Of a DNA stretch of 64,000 bases, positions 13,401 to 25,500 are shown in pieces (the stretch's first letter is position 1; every line of letters starts with the position of its first letter). The stretch lies in NCBI GenBank assembly GCA_964036275.1, contig OZ038438.1, positions 6,950,978 to 7,014,977 of the forward strand. Reading direction: 5' to 3'. The DNA is from Litoditis marina (lineage: Eukaryota; Nematoda; Chromadorea; Rhabditida; Rhabditidae). The notes beneath the pieces were generated by a model that was given only the letters and a program-made list of their open reading frames with translations, searched no databases and was not told where the DNA came from. Made by a program: the position numbers and the translations under genes.

Positions 13401-14646
13401 TAAACTTCGCTGCATCAAATAATTCTACTCACATTTTGTTGCAAAGTTCGATTTATTATACGGAACTACTAAGCATATCGATCATGACATTACATAGGTA
13501 TTAATTTTTTTGTTGCTTGCACACCATTTGTGCGCTTTCAGATGCCCGGCGGATGCTTACAGAAAAACTTCAAAAAAGTTCGAACGTACGACGATGTGAC
13601 ACGGTCACTGATCGACTTTTTCGGCGCCGACCGCGCACGGGTACGAGAGGGACTTTTGGCCCGATTGAAAAAGATGAGGACCGCCGTTGAGAGAAGCACC
13701 TTCTTCGCCTGCCATGAGGTAGTCGATCTACGCAACTATTCTACCATATAAAGTTTAAAAAGTTGAAGTTTTCGATTACAATTTGACATTTAAGGATGTA
13801 TTCCGGTTTGCTTCAATTGAAATCAAGCAAAAATATCTGGCGAGTAAACTTGGGGCGAATTGTACTTCTCCTTTTAGGGAAAGTTTCCGGAGCACCCCAC
13901 TTCTGTATTTTACTCAAAGTCCGCTCCAAAAAAGCTGATTCCCTATTTCAATCTGCCCAGTTTCACACCTGAAACCCCTAGTTCGTGTTTCACAAATTTC
14001 ATCTTGCAGATAAACGTATATTTAGTTACCTTCATTACTAGAAAATATTGAATGCATTTGATGAAGTCTTGAAGTCTATGTTTTGATCTTGAACAAATAT
14101 CAGTGTGTTCGCCAAAGGCCGGTGAAAGTCTGTACAAAACACTGGAACCACTAGCTCACCGTTTCTATTGTAACTATTTCATGTATATCTCAGGTGGTCG
14201 GAAGTAGTATATTGATCGTACATGACGGAGAAAAAGTGGGCTGTTGGATGATCGATTTCGCCAAATCGCATATGGTGGACAGCGCCCGGAAGATGAACCA
14301 CCGCAGCACGTGGTCACCTGGGAACAATGAGGACGGATATCTACTCGGCTTCGACAATCTCATTCAGGTTAGGGCCACAGAAAACGAGGCTCCTGCACGT
14401 CTCAACTCGAGCTTAAGCATAGTATACTCCGTCCCTACTGATGCTCCTACAGTATGACTACAGAACTTGTAACAACAGTGCCTAAGTCTCCAGTAAGAAC
14501 ATTTATTGAAAATCTGTTTCATTGTTTTGACACAATTTCAATACACAAGTTCAAGTATTTGTTTTCTGCCTTTTCAAACTGTTTTTTTGCAGATTCTCGA
14601 AGAAATGCCGCCGGTAGGAACGTTTCCGGACGAAGAACAGAGGTAA
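4426..14646 (+). CDS. ITPK: Inositol-1,4,5-trisphosphate 3-kinase (IPK family)
   Basis: Twelve exons with matching phases: 4426-4487, 4661-4723, 5637-5751, 7148-7306, 9526-9792, 11342-11435, 12283-12432, 12680-12761, 13035-13227, 13542-13718, 14194-14367, 14593-14646 (529 aa). The enzyme phosphorylates Ins(1,4,5)P3 to Ins(1,3,4,5)P4 with ATP and so shapes calcium signals. The C-terminal half (from about residue 240) is a full IPK catalytic domain: WVQLSGHEG at its start, a TLYKK lysine segment, the family signature with D325 and K327 (IMDIKIG), RYMQFRE, GFRIEAAK, the metal-binding MIDF (D475) and GYLLGFDNLI. The first 220 residues are Ser/Pro-rich and unrecognised; the N terminus MGGSSS fits an N-myristoylation site. 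The start was chosen because an acceptor (gttgcag) lies 10 nt upstream, suggesting trans-splicing. C. elegans LFE-2 belongs to this family. The kinase assignment is firm; the exon 2 boundary is uncertain because two in-phase acceptors exist. Confidence 0.92.
5494..5564. repeat. Degenerate TTGTAGTTTGATCT-family inverted repeat
   Basis: In ITPK intron 3, tttgtagttcgatctc is followed some 40 nt later by its imperfect complement ttaactacaac. It is a diverged copy of the MITE-like family seen more clearly at 16602, 18453, 25292, 25526, 54336 and 57806. Confidence 0.5.
7711..7754. repeat. Two-copy 20-bp tandem repeat
   Basis: The 20-bp unit TATGACAAAATGAAGGCTCC occurs twice back to back, followed by the start of a third copy (tatg), in ITPK intron 4. 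The copies are identical, so the duplication is recent or the locus is a minisatellite. Confidence 0.85.
14428..14455. repeat. TACTGTAGGA-family half element
   Basis: Sequence related to ATTCCTACTGAGACTCCTAC, one terminal arm of the second inverted-repeat family (complete copy at 34008-34222). It sits in the last ITPK intron without an evident partner arm nearby. Confidence 0.4.
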
Positions 14647-14856
14647 CACCCATCCGGATGTCTTCCACGTATGATCTGTCTACCAGCCTTCTCTTGTCAT
14701 AATAGTTTGTACCTCGGCGATTTCACAAATCTCTCACGTTATCATTTCCAACGGTTGAACACGAATGTCAATTGTACAATCATATTGTTGTTGTTGTTTA
14801 TCCATTCATGCCGTGGCGGAAGTACAATTGACAGTCATTCCAACCAGGTCTAGCAT

Positions 14857-14862
14857 AATAAA
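14857..14862 (+). terminator. Candidate polyadenylation signal of ITPK
   Basis: An AATAAA hexamer lies 211 nt after the ITPK stop codon and is the first perfect one downstream. Use of the site is inferred. Confidence 0.5.
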
Positions 14863-15950
14863 TCGCTCCATTCACCGAGCCTTCCACTCAATCACGTTTG
14901 CTACTGTTCAATTTCCTACATATCTAGCACCTAGCTCATTCCTGTACAACTTGATAGTCAGTGTTGTGAAAACGTTGTGAACTACCTAATCGTCGTCCTA
15001 CGATGCGAAGGAAGAAAACCACGTGAAACCACGTAAACCACGTAAAACGACTAGCAATTCAAGATATCACACACCTACTACTGCAGGGTCCTCATTCTTT
15101 TCAAACTTTCATTTGATATGACTACGAGTATGGTTGAATCCTTCTTATTCGTAGGATCAAATTTGTGGACATTATAGCAAAAGTTTTCGGAAGACTAGTA
15201 AGGCTCAGAGATTCGTTGTGGGAGATTGTTGTCCGCTTGAAGACGTACCCGCGCAGAGAATATACCACTGCTGAATGTTTGTTTACGGGTGAAATTAAAT
15301 TATGAGTGGTACATAGCATACTTGACATAATTATCAAGCAATTTCAACGGTTGTTATTTGCAAGCTTTTCGTAAGCGACAAGGTTAAGTATAAATACATG
15401 TTGACAGTTTTTCACGCTTTGAATAGTTGAAGATGGCTTGATTTTATGTGTTAGGTTTAGTTTCCTTTGTTGAAAACAAAACATAGAAGCGATGCCACTC
15501 TGCATGTTCTTAGATATGTCGTAGTTTCACGTTTTCTTCTCAAATCGTTTGTTTGCTGTTTATTCACCTTTACATGTGATCAATAAATATGAACATATAA
15601 TGTATTCACACGGATTTTTGACATTCAAAAGGTTTCGAGGAGCTTTTAGACTCTGGCATTGTGTTCCAAAACTTTCGAAATTACCCCTCCCAAAGTCTAA
15701 TTGTTCATGAGAAAAGTTCATCTAATCATCTGACGGTCCACTGTATGAGGTGACGGATATGGGTGGAGCATTGGGGTGGTTGACCAAAAGCTCGTTTCAT
15801 GACTTCGGAAACTTCATAATTCATGAATGTGAGCCACAACGCCACGGCACCAAACTACAAACTCAGCGGGATAAGATTTACCCTGTGTGTAGTATTTGCT
15901 TTTCTCCAAAGCAACTCCATACTGTGTGTGTTTCATTAAAGTGCAGTGTT

Positions 15951-16020
15951 TGTAGTTTAATCCCGCTCCTTTTCGCTGGAAAATCGTTTATTTTGACGTT
16001 CGTCGAGATAAAACTACAAC
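15951..16020. repeat. TTGTAGTTTGATCT-family inverted repeat
   Basis: tttgtagtttaatc on the left pairs with gataaaactacaac on the right over about 70 nt. A reversed fragment with caaactacaaactcagcg precedes it at 15850. It is a member of the intronic MITE-like family. Confidence 0.6.
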
Positions 16021-16224
16021 GAATATCTGGTCCAGGAAGCTTGGTTTGAGAAGATCGAAGAGTATATGGTATAGTCAAACTCGTTCCTATTGAGACTCCT
16101 ACCGTACGCATTGGATCTTTTGAGATACTGCTTTCTAGATCAATTTTTCGAGTATCAGCATCGAATTTGAAAGTCGTTAAACTTCCGATATAATTTACGT
16201 ATTTTATACGTGCTTACAGTTTTG

Positions 16225-16255
16225 TATTCCTACTGTAGGAGTGTCAGTAGGAATG
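16225..16255. repeat. Short hairpin of the TACTGTAGGA family
   Basis: attcctactgtagga is followed almost directly by tcagtaggaat, so the two arms of the second repeat family face each other with hardly any spacer. It would fold into a tight hairpin just upstream of the CSPG4-like gene. Confidence 0.6.
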
Positions 16256-16522
16256 ACAGACACTATATTCCCACCGAGTTCTGATATGTCGCTGGACACG
16301 TGTGTGAATGAGGGGAACAGAGTCAGTTGCCCGGTCCCGCCCTCCCCCAGCCGGACACTCGGCTGCACCACACATGCCGCCGTACACGACACTTGTTACC
16401 AGTTAATTACAACATCATTATCCACCGCTTCACGTGTCAATCACGTCACGTGTTCATCAGTCACGTGTTGAATCGCGAATAATTCTATTCTTTTCCATTA
16501 TTCGTACCAACATCTATGGCGG

Positions 16523-19500
16523 ATGGCGCTGTTCCCGTTCACCCTGCCACTTATCCTCTCCTCCATCACATTCGACCTGCAGTTGACACATCTCAAGGTT
16601 CGTTGTAGTTTGATGTCTTTCTTGTAGTCTGATCTCATTGTTGTAGTCTGATCTTATAACACACCACATTTGTTGATTTTTGACCAAAAATGGACAGGAT
16701 CAAACTACAAGAACAGTGGGATAAGACCACCTACACCGTATAGACTTTTATTGAAATGATCAAACCCCGTTCATGTGCATACAGAGCGTGATATTTTGAA
16801 ATTTGGAGAAGAGCCATTATGTTTCTGCTTTGAACAAAGTGTAAGTTTCCTACACGCAAATGAACAAGCTTCGCGTTGTCGAATTCACCTTTGTTCTTGA
16901 ACCGAAAAATGACCCATTTACATGTTTCAGATAGTCAGGTCTTATATAGTTTCGGGTGACACATCCAGAGAAACTCAAAAACATGCAATATTGGATGGCT
17001 ACAAAATATATTTAGCCGACTAACAGTTTGTAGAACTCAGCCATGAAAGATCTCTGACATAGTTGGAAACTTGAAATCTTTCCTATAATTTCCTTCGGAG
17101 GAATATTTATTGATTACTAGCAAATAGCTTTCAGTTGTTTTGATCGGTGAATGCACATTGGAAAGTGCACCGTATTTGTTGCCATATCCAGTTTGTGGTT
17201 TTTCACGTGACTGTACGTACCTTAACGTGACTAATATCTAATAATAAGTACAGATATGGATAGATTTTTCATTTCAGGGTACCCCTCTGACGATTATTTC
17301 TCCTACTCGCAATATTTCCCTGTCAATTGTCGGTCATACTATCGTGGCCGATAGTATTCGGATAGCGCCCATTCAAGTATGTGCCAAATTATGTTATTCA
17401 ATCCCTAGAGATCAGGCCTATGGCAACAAAAGGGATTTGTAGTGGAAAGTCCATTGAACTTGCACAATACTTCAGTAAATAAATTCTTTTAAACTGGATG
17501 AGTGGTCAATTTTTCTTACGTTCTGAGATTTAGTTTTTCCCTGGGTTAAATTTACTCGAGGTCCTCAATTAATCGAATAGAAGCATGTTAATTCATTGTT
17601 TAGATGTTCCTGATAAGTTTGATATTATGAAAAGATTGTTCAGGTTGGTCAACGCGTTTCTATTTCGATAGAGTGTTTATCCGATACATCTGTGTATTTT
17701 GGCACGGCAAACAACAATGCTCTCGTGCACTCCCCGTCCTTATGCACCAAGTCGCACGGTAAACACGTTTTCGCGAATCAAAATTAGTAATAATTGTTCA
17801 AAAACAAATTCATCCCTCATATATATTCTCCATGAAAGTCCACCGCCATTGTATAGACTAATGTTTTTGTTGCCCGCGTGGCCAATACATGGATTAAATT
17901 AATGTAAACCAACACAAGGCGTTGTTTTAAATGTGGACCGAATGGAGGAAAGGGCGGATTCTCGCGAAGTTGAAAGCAAACTGGAATCTGGAATAATCCT
18001 GAGTTGTAGTTTGATCTGCATACATATCGGCATACATAAGTTTGCAAATTTCGATTGAAACACAGTAAGATCAACCTATAACTCATCAGACTTGACCAAC
18101 ATGCTGAGTTGTCCTGAGTTTTCAGGGGTTTAGCCTATTCTGAGGCTGAAGTTGACTGAAACTGTTTATGAGTAGATATCCTCATCCTCGCCATACTTTC
18201 AGGAATATTCATTGATGAATCGCTACTATTTGGTTGCATATCAAGTTTATACCAGGCTGATCGGTTACTTCTGTCCAAACTATGCGGGTTTGTTCTTATT
18301 TCATTGTCCCGAATTGCCATTGATGTTGTTTTAGTTGTTCTGCTCACGGTTGACTGACGTCGCGTCAAACAACTTGTGAATGTCTCCAGAGACATAGTTT
18401 CTTTTTGACTACACCAGAAACACGGAAAGAAATTAGTATAGTGGCCACATCTTCTCTGTAGTTTGATCTCAATACCCGCTATAACGTACGAATTCCAACA
18501 GAAAATCAACGGGGTCAAACTACAAACACATCAGTATAGAGCAGCATTCACCGTATGACTCGGAAAGCGAACCCTGTAGTGCAAGCGAATCGAACGTGAA
18601 GGTGTAACGTCGATCATTTATCATCACTCTGCACGGCCATAATACACACTGAATGTATGTGCTCGCGAGACAGCTTTTTTCCACCCCATCCTAAATAAAG
18701 TGATGTGAAAGGCCTTGAGAGAGAGATATTACCGATTACACTATACATAGAATATTTGTACATATTTGTATTATACATATTCATACATATTTATACTGAT
18801 GATTAATATCATACATGAAGAGTTTCGTTCTGCGCCCCTATGCAGAGATTTTCCAGACTGACATTCGAACCAGTACTCACACTAGCCAATGCAATATTTC
18901 AATTGAGTTCTATTTCTGAGAACTGTGCATTTACTTTTTTACACCTGTACCTAAAACTTGTAACCCTGAACATTCAGTGGCTTTATATTTTTCATATACG
19001 TATTTTTGGGGAAAAATATCCACCTCAGTTAACCACGAATGGTTAATCAGTTAACTTTCTGTCTACCTGTTCTTCTAGTATCTCAGAGAATGCTGAATAG
19101 CACTGGATTTCAATGAGTTTTTTGCCTCGATGGTATATTTTCTTGAAAGATGTGTTTATTAGCTGGAAATTTGCGACAATTCGGCAGCGCGGCAAAGCGG
19201 TGATTTGCTGGTCTCGGAATGTCTTTCGGCACCTGTGTCTCATTATGAGGTCTCTGCTTATTACCCCGGGGTGCGATGGATAGATTACAACTCAGGGCTC
19301 CAATGATGCATCGTAAACTAAGAGCGACGATGAACAAAACAACAATCCATTTCATTCTAATTAATGGCTCCAAATCAGAACACCTCAGTAGGCGCATCGA
19401 ACCGTCTTCCGATATGTATTCAAGCTGCTCAAATTGTAGAACACTACTTAGAGGCTATCAAAAGAGATTGAACCCTTGTATAGTTTCGTGAGGTTATTTG

Positions 19501-22500
19501 TATTTACGATTATTAGTAGTTTTCTTTTGTAATCCATATAAAATGTCTGAAAACAACACTAAGAGTTTCTGTGTGCTTAGCAATTGGAGTTTAATGTGCT
19601 CTTGGAAGTTTTGCATTCATCCCGTTGAGAACATATACCCCCCAAGAAGCTATTTCGTTGGAGGTTCATTATAGTAGAAGAATGTGCGGTATTAGGGAGG
19701 GTTCGCGGTTATTTATTATTCTCATTAGAATGTAGCGATGCTAGTAGTGAACGGAACTCACGTGAAAAGTGGGCGAATAATAGGTAGAAACATTCTCTTC
19801 AGAATTCAAGAGAACACTTCGGACAATAAGTTGTTAAAACCTAATAAGTTTTTTCTTGACTTTACTAAGATATTAGTATGTCTTCTTTGTTTCGGAATAC
19901 CAAAGAGGCACGGAAAACACTAAAAATATATCAATTCAAATAGTTTCAATGAAAAATCTGTTAAGGAATGGAACGCCGGAGCAAACTACAACTTCTCAAC
20001 CGGGTACACTTCAACCAATTTATGTGGCGGAACCACTGGAGGTTAGCAGCACAGAAACAGAAAAAAATGAAATTCCGTTAATGACCTTTTGGGAGAATTA
20101 GTTTTACGATCAAGTGTTCGGAAATGAAAACAGAACTTGTGATTCCATTCATACAAAAACGTGTACTCCGGAAACGAGTTTTTTTAATATTTTGATTCCA
20201 CTATTTCAAGGTAAACGAAGGTGGCTCAATGCCTTTACAATGGAAAAATGTCTACATGTTGCCTGAACACTCGCGTCTCAATATATCCAATACGGACATT
20301 TTGTTCTCGGTTAGTTTGTGATTGTTGTAATACACACGAAGCAAATAGAACAGTCTAATCGAACGTTAAGAAACAACAATTAGAAAACAAACAAACGAGA
20401 TAATTAATTACGCTCTTGAAAGAACAATAGTTACTAAGTTGAGTTGGCACCGTTTCGGACTCTATTATTTGAATGAAACAATGTATTATTTATTCATTAT
20501 TATAGAAGCATTATCAATTAGCTTAGTTGAACACTTAACTCAAAAAAATTAGTGTGTACTTCACTTTGTACTGCCTCGTATATGCCTTCGACTGTACAGT
20601 CTGAATGGAATATTGTGGTAAAGAGTGATAATTTTACTACTAGAGGCGTTAAAACGTGAAACGTGAAAAACGTGTAATGTGTCTCAGGTGGTGGAAGGTC
20701 CTCAACATGGTCAATTGCTGTTGGATGGAAAACGATGTGCTGCATTCAACTACGCACACCTACTCTCCAGAAGCGTTGTCTATCGACACGACGGCAGTGA
20801 AACGGCCCACGACGCTTTCGAGTTCCAGGTTAGTCTCATTCTTTCTGGCAATTTTCCCAGAACACAGACATTGAAGTCGGGAAGAAGGTTAAAATCAACC
20901 GCTTCAAATTGTTCTGTGCTATATATTTTTCTCTCAATCGAAAGAAGAACGTTTTTTTTCATAATGATCGATCCACGGTAGTCTATGGTTCATACTATAT
21001 CGTTCCTACCCGTCAAAACTTTGACTGGGCTCTGGAATCCCAACAAAACACTACAAAAAAAAACAACTTCATCGTATAAAACTAATTGTAAGAGTGGTTT
21101 TCCAGCTCGAAATCAACAGCAACTCGGTGGATTTTCCCTGGTTGGAAACAAAGACATACACGATGAAAATACGTATAAACTCGGTGAATGACGCCCCGGA
21201 GCTGGTGGAGACCGAGGCTGGGCATCTGATCAAGATATCCGCCAGTGGCAGGTATGTACTGTTCTCTCAAGTTATATCTCCACTCTCTCTCAGTCTCTCT
21301 CTCTTTCTCTCTCTCTTTCATTCTTAATTCATTTTTCTCTCACTCACTCACTCACTCACTCACTCACTCACTCCGCTCCCCCCCCCCCCCCTTCCCACTG
21401 TCTCACTCTCTACATCATCAGAAAATATGTGTTTTTCTGTTAGTGCTGCAGAATATATATTTTCTTCAGTCGGCTTCTCTCCTCGGCACATCTCCTTCTC
21501 TCAGACCAGGATGATGGACCGGATAAGGTGAATCGTTACTATCAAAGTTTGTAACTGGTTTACCCCTATGAAATTTGTAAACTATGAAGTTTGTTTAGAA
21601 CCTTATTAGTTTATTCGCAATCTATAAATCTGCAACAAAAAAGAATCACATAAAACGTGTCCTTTGTGTGTGGTATTGCTAGTAGTATTCGGGTACACAA
21701 AAACAATTTTTTGCACACGTTGTCAATCTTCCCATCTAATAACAGAAAAACAAAAGCAGTTTGTTCTTCACTTTTCTACCTTCTTCATGAACTGCATTAG
21801 GTGAGAGTTCAAGTCGTGGAGTCGAGAGGAGTTCATCTACAAATCGACAACAAAGTTGTGTCCGAGTTCACCCAAAGACAGCTGATCAACAGAAAGGTAA
21901 TCAATACCTGTAGTATGTTTATATTTTTGTGTAGTTTATTTGGTTTTATGGCAATCTATGTAACATGCTTTCCTCGAACCTCGAAGCACACTCTGTTTGC
22001 TACTCACAGAAAACACTTCAACAAAGTTTTCACTAGGTTTGTATCTTATTTGCCAATGTGTGATGGCTGTGAAATTACAGGTAGAAATAAAGGACGAGGG
22101 AATATTCGAAAAAGGCGTTCTTCGGCTAGTTGCCCGCGACGCTGACGAGAGATCAAAGGTGACAACTTGACAAGTTGTGTGCCATTTTTATTGCATTTTT
22201 TCGATTCTCAACTAATTATTCATATTTCAACAGTGATGTTGAGGTAGATTAGTTTATAACAGTAATAATAAACGTGTATTTCTGATGTTTATTTCTGATG
22301 AAGTACAACTATATGATAAATTCGTCTACTTCATCACACTTTCATTAAAGGAGACCGGAGAGCAACACGGTTTCTCGTGAAGCTGCCGTATCCTACTTTT
22401 GATTGGACGCGTTGCGTGTCGCGCGGCATTGTCATGTGAATGTCACGTGGACTGATCAAACTATAATATACGAGTTATTTGTGCTCTCTGATCTCAGTAC

Positions 22501-25500
22501 AGTAAAAGCAGCCCGAAACAGAACCTCTGCTCAAGTTTTGTTCCGTTCTCCTTTAACCAAACTTTTTTACCAGGTTCTAACCTTGAATACGGTGAGCACT
22601 GCTATCGAAGTGAGGATGGCTGTGAACACCGGAATTCGTCTACTTCATCACTCGTCGGCCCCCATCACCGGCCAGTACGTTCATAAATCACGTTTCTTCC
22701 ATCATATGACATCTCAATGCTGAATTCATTCAAACACAGTATGTTTTGTTTCACAAGGACTTTTTGTATGGATTTTCGAAGACACCAAAGTTGTCTCGAA
22801 CCAGAGTCGAAACGATTCGGACATCTTTCACTGAGCAAATAATTCATAGAACACTACAAAAAAACGTGGGAATTATATCGAGAGCATACGACTGATAAAA
22901 ATAATTGGGGAGAAAATAATTTTTTTAAAGAAATCTGTCGTTCTCCGTCTCCGTACCAGAAATTCCTCTATTCTATTCGATGGTCGATCTTCCTGATCAT
23001 GGTGTGGTTGAATGTTCACCAGAAGCGGGACATTTCGCGGTGTGCAGTCAGTTCAGCCAGATGCAGGTTGGTTACAAATTATAAAAAATGTCTAGTTACA
23101 TTAAAAAACTAACATAACAAAAAAGTCCCACATACACATAGATCTTCAGAAGTCGGTATAACACGTGGACAAAACGTATGAGAAAAGATACAGAGACTTC
23201 GACACAGCACTGCACTGCACTACGGTTCGGTGCAGTATGAAATGTTGACCATTGAGGAAAACTCTTCAACGAAACTGAATATAGATGGATCTCTTGCGAT
23301 GATGGTCATTCTATGGTTACAAACTAGAAGTCCTCTCCGTTCTTTTTCTGAAAAGGACATTTCATTTCTGAAGGGACGAAATGATGATGTTTCAGATCGA
23401 AAAGGGACTGGTGAGATTTCGTCACACAAGCAGTCATCATCCCACCCAGGACACCTTCAGTTTTCAGGTAGAGTTCCGGTGACATTCATCCGCGATAAAA
23501 GTAACTCGATCATCCTAACTATTGATCCTCGCCATACTCTCGGAAATTTCAACTAATATAAAAATTTGATGAGACAAAGAATCGGTAAATCGACGTAACT
23601 ACCAAATTCAACGCATTACTCTGAAAATATTTAATAATGTGTTCAGTCTCTTTCAAGAAGAGACTTTTTCAGTTCATGCCACAAATATATTGTTCTTCAG
23701 TTTTCTAACATGCAACTACATGATGGACTTCATTTAAGGTTCAATCAGGAGACTTCGTATCCATGATTCACAACTTTCGTATAATGTTCATTCCAATGAA
23801 CGTGAAGGTATGTTAACGGCATTCAACTTCCACAAAAACTATAATATATAACCCCAGGAGCATACGTCTGGTCGTTTTTAAGTGATTTCTTTGAGTTTGT
23901 ATGAAAGCTTAGTATAGAAAGCATGAGAAGAAATGACGAATATCAGTTCAGGTGTTCAATCGTGAGGTATTCATGTTGAACGGAACGGAGAATGGCTTTC
24001 TTGGACGATCCAACCTGTTTGCCTGGACGTTTCCGAAGAGTTTTGCCCCCGATAAACTCATCTATCATATCGAAGAGCCACCCAAATACGGAATACTGTC
24101 GCGAAAAATTGGGAAGAAAAATCGAAGGATCGGAGTCTCTTCCAACTTTACGCAAGCTGTAGGTTTCCATGCAGGTGTTCACGCTGTACTCATTTTTATG
24201 TATTTGTTCTCCCGTTTGTTACATTATGCATATAATTTGGCTAATAAAGTATTGGAAAATCAGATTAGGATAAATTCAACTATTTTCAGGACATAGACAA
24301 CGGGCTGATCCAGTATAAACTACATTTCATGCAGTTCACAATAGTGAACGACTTCTTTCTCTTCCGGGTGGTTTCTCCAGCTGTTTCGTCAGAATCGTTG
24401 CGGTTTGAAGTAATTATTCCTCTTAGTCGAAAATTTATAGAAAATAATACTGGTTTTGTTCCATTAGTTGTATTTTTTTCATTTCTTCAATTAATTTATA
24501 TCTAATACATAAATATTTCTCTTACTCGAGAATTTATAGAAAGTAAGGAGGTTTAATTCCGAATAGTTGTAGATTTTCATGTCAATGTAGATTCACTGAA
24601 AACTGTTCCAGATTATATTCGTGCCGTCGCAATCTTCAATGCAGCTCATCAATCGAACTGTCATAGTTCAAGAGGGAGGGACAACATGTGTAAGTCTATA
24701 GGAGGGGGGGGGACAACTGGCCACTTCCGCTAAATGTTGACTTTGAACTATTTTTACATTCAAGCATACACACAATAACAATAATAATTTATTCATCAAC
24801 CTGATATTTGACAGACAATTTTGATGACGTAAGTATATCGTGTTGATTGGAGAGAAAAAAAGAGGAGCATATACAGAAAGAGAACGCGCACTAAAATGTG
24901 TCAGATCCATTTTTTGTGGGAGGAGTATGAACCAAGGACCAAGCGTTCAACCAGCACAAATAAGCCGTACACTGATAGTACAAAAGGTTTTCCGAAGACA
25001 TGGAAATGTTGAGCAGTGGGTACCCAAAAAAATTTGTATTGAACACAAGAGTATTCAGGTCACTTCTGGCTCCCTCTCCCTCTCTACATCTGATGACAAG
25101 CACTTTGTGTTCACCGTCGGTATTGCGCCAAATCAGGGAGGACTTCTACTAGAGGTCGGTCGGAATTCGTTCAGTGATGAGTTGTGTCAGTTGAAGTAAT
25201 AGTCTCTGGGTTAAACCCTTGAAAATGAACTTCGAGGGTTGTTGAGTTCATATGCATTTTCAAACAAAATAAATTGAATGACCTGAGAAGAGTTGTAGTT
25301 TGAACTCGATATACACATAGGTTTATAGTTTGCCAACGAGAGCGAACTATAGACACAGCGCGATAGGAAAACATACACCGTACAGGCTCGCATTGTGAAG
25401 GGCACACCTTTGAATAGTATTTCAGGTACATGGAGGAGGGAAACAGACCTTGGCCCAAGGCTCCAACTTCACCACCTCAGATATCGAGGAGGGACGGTGA

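Larger units (their letters stand above)
14863..16522. other. Intergenic region between ITPK and CSPG4-like genes
   Basis: No gene is supported. The stretch contains an inverted-repeat element (15951-16020 with a reversed fragment at 15850-15890), TACTGTAGGA-family arms at about 16082-16106 and 16225-16255, and several CACGTG motifs at about 16435-16468. The promoter of the CSPG4-like gene is expected at the right end. A 99-codon open frame at 15750-16049 overlaps the repeat and was rejected. Confidence 0.55.

Noticed and set aside
15750..16049. 99-codon plus-strand open frame before the CSPG4-like gene
   Set aside because: Runs through two inverted-repeat arms; the apparent coding is repeat sequence.
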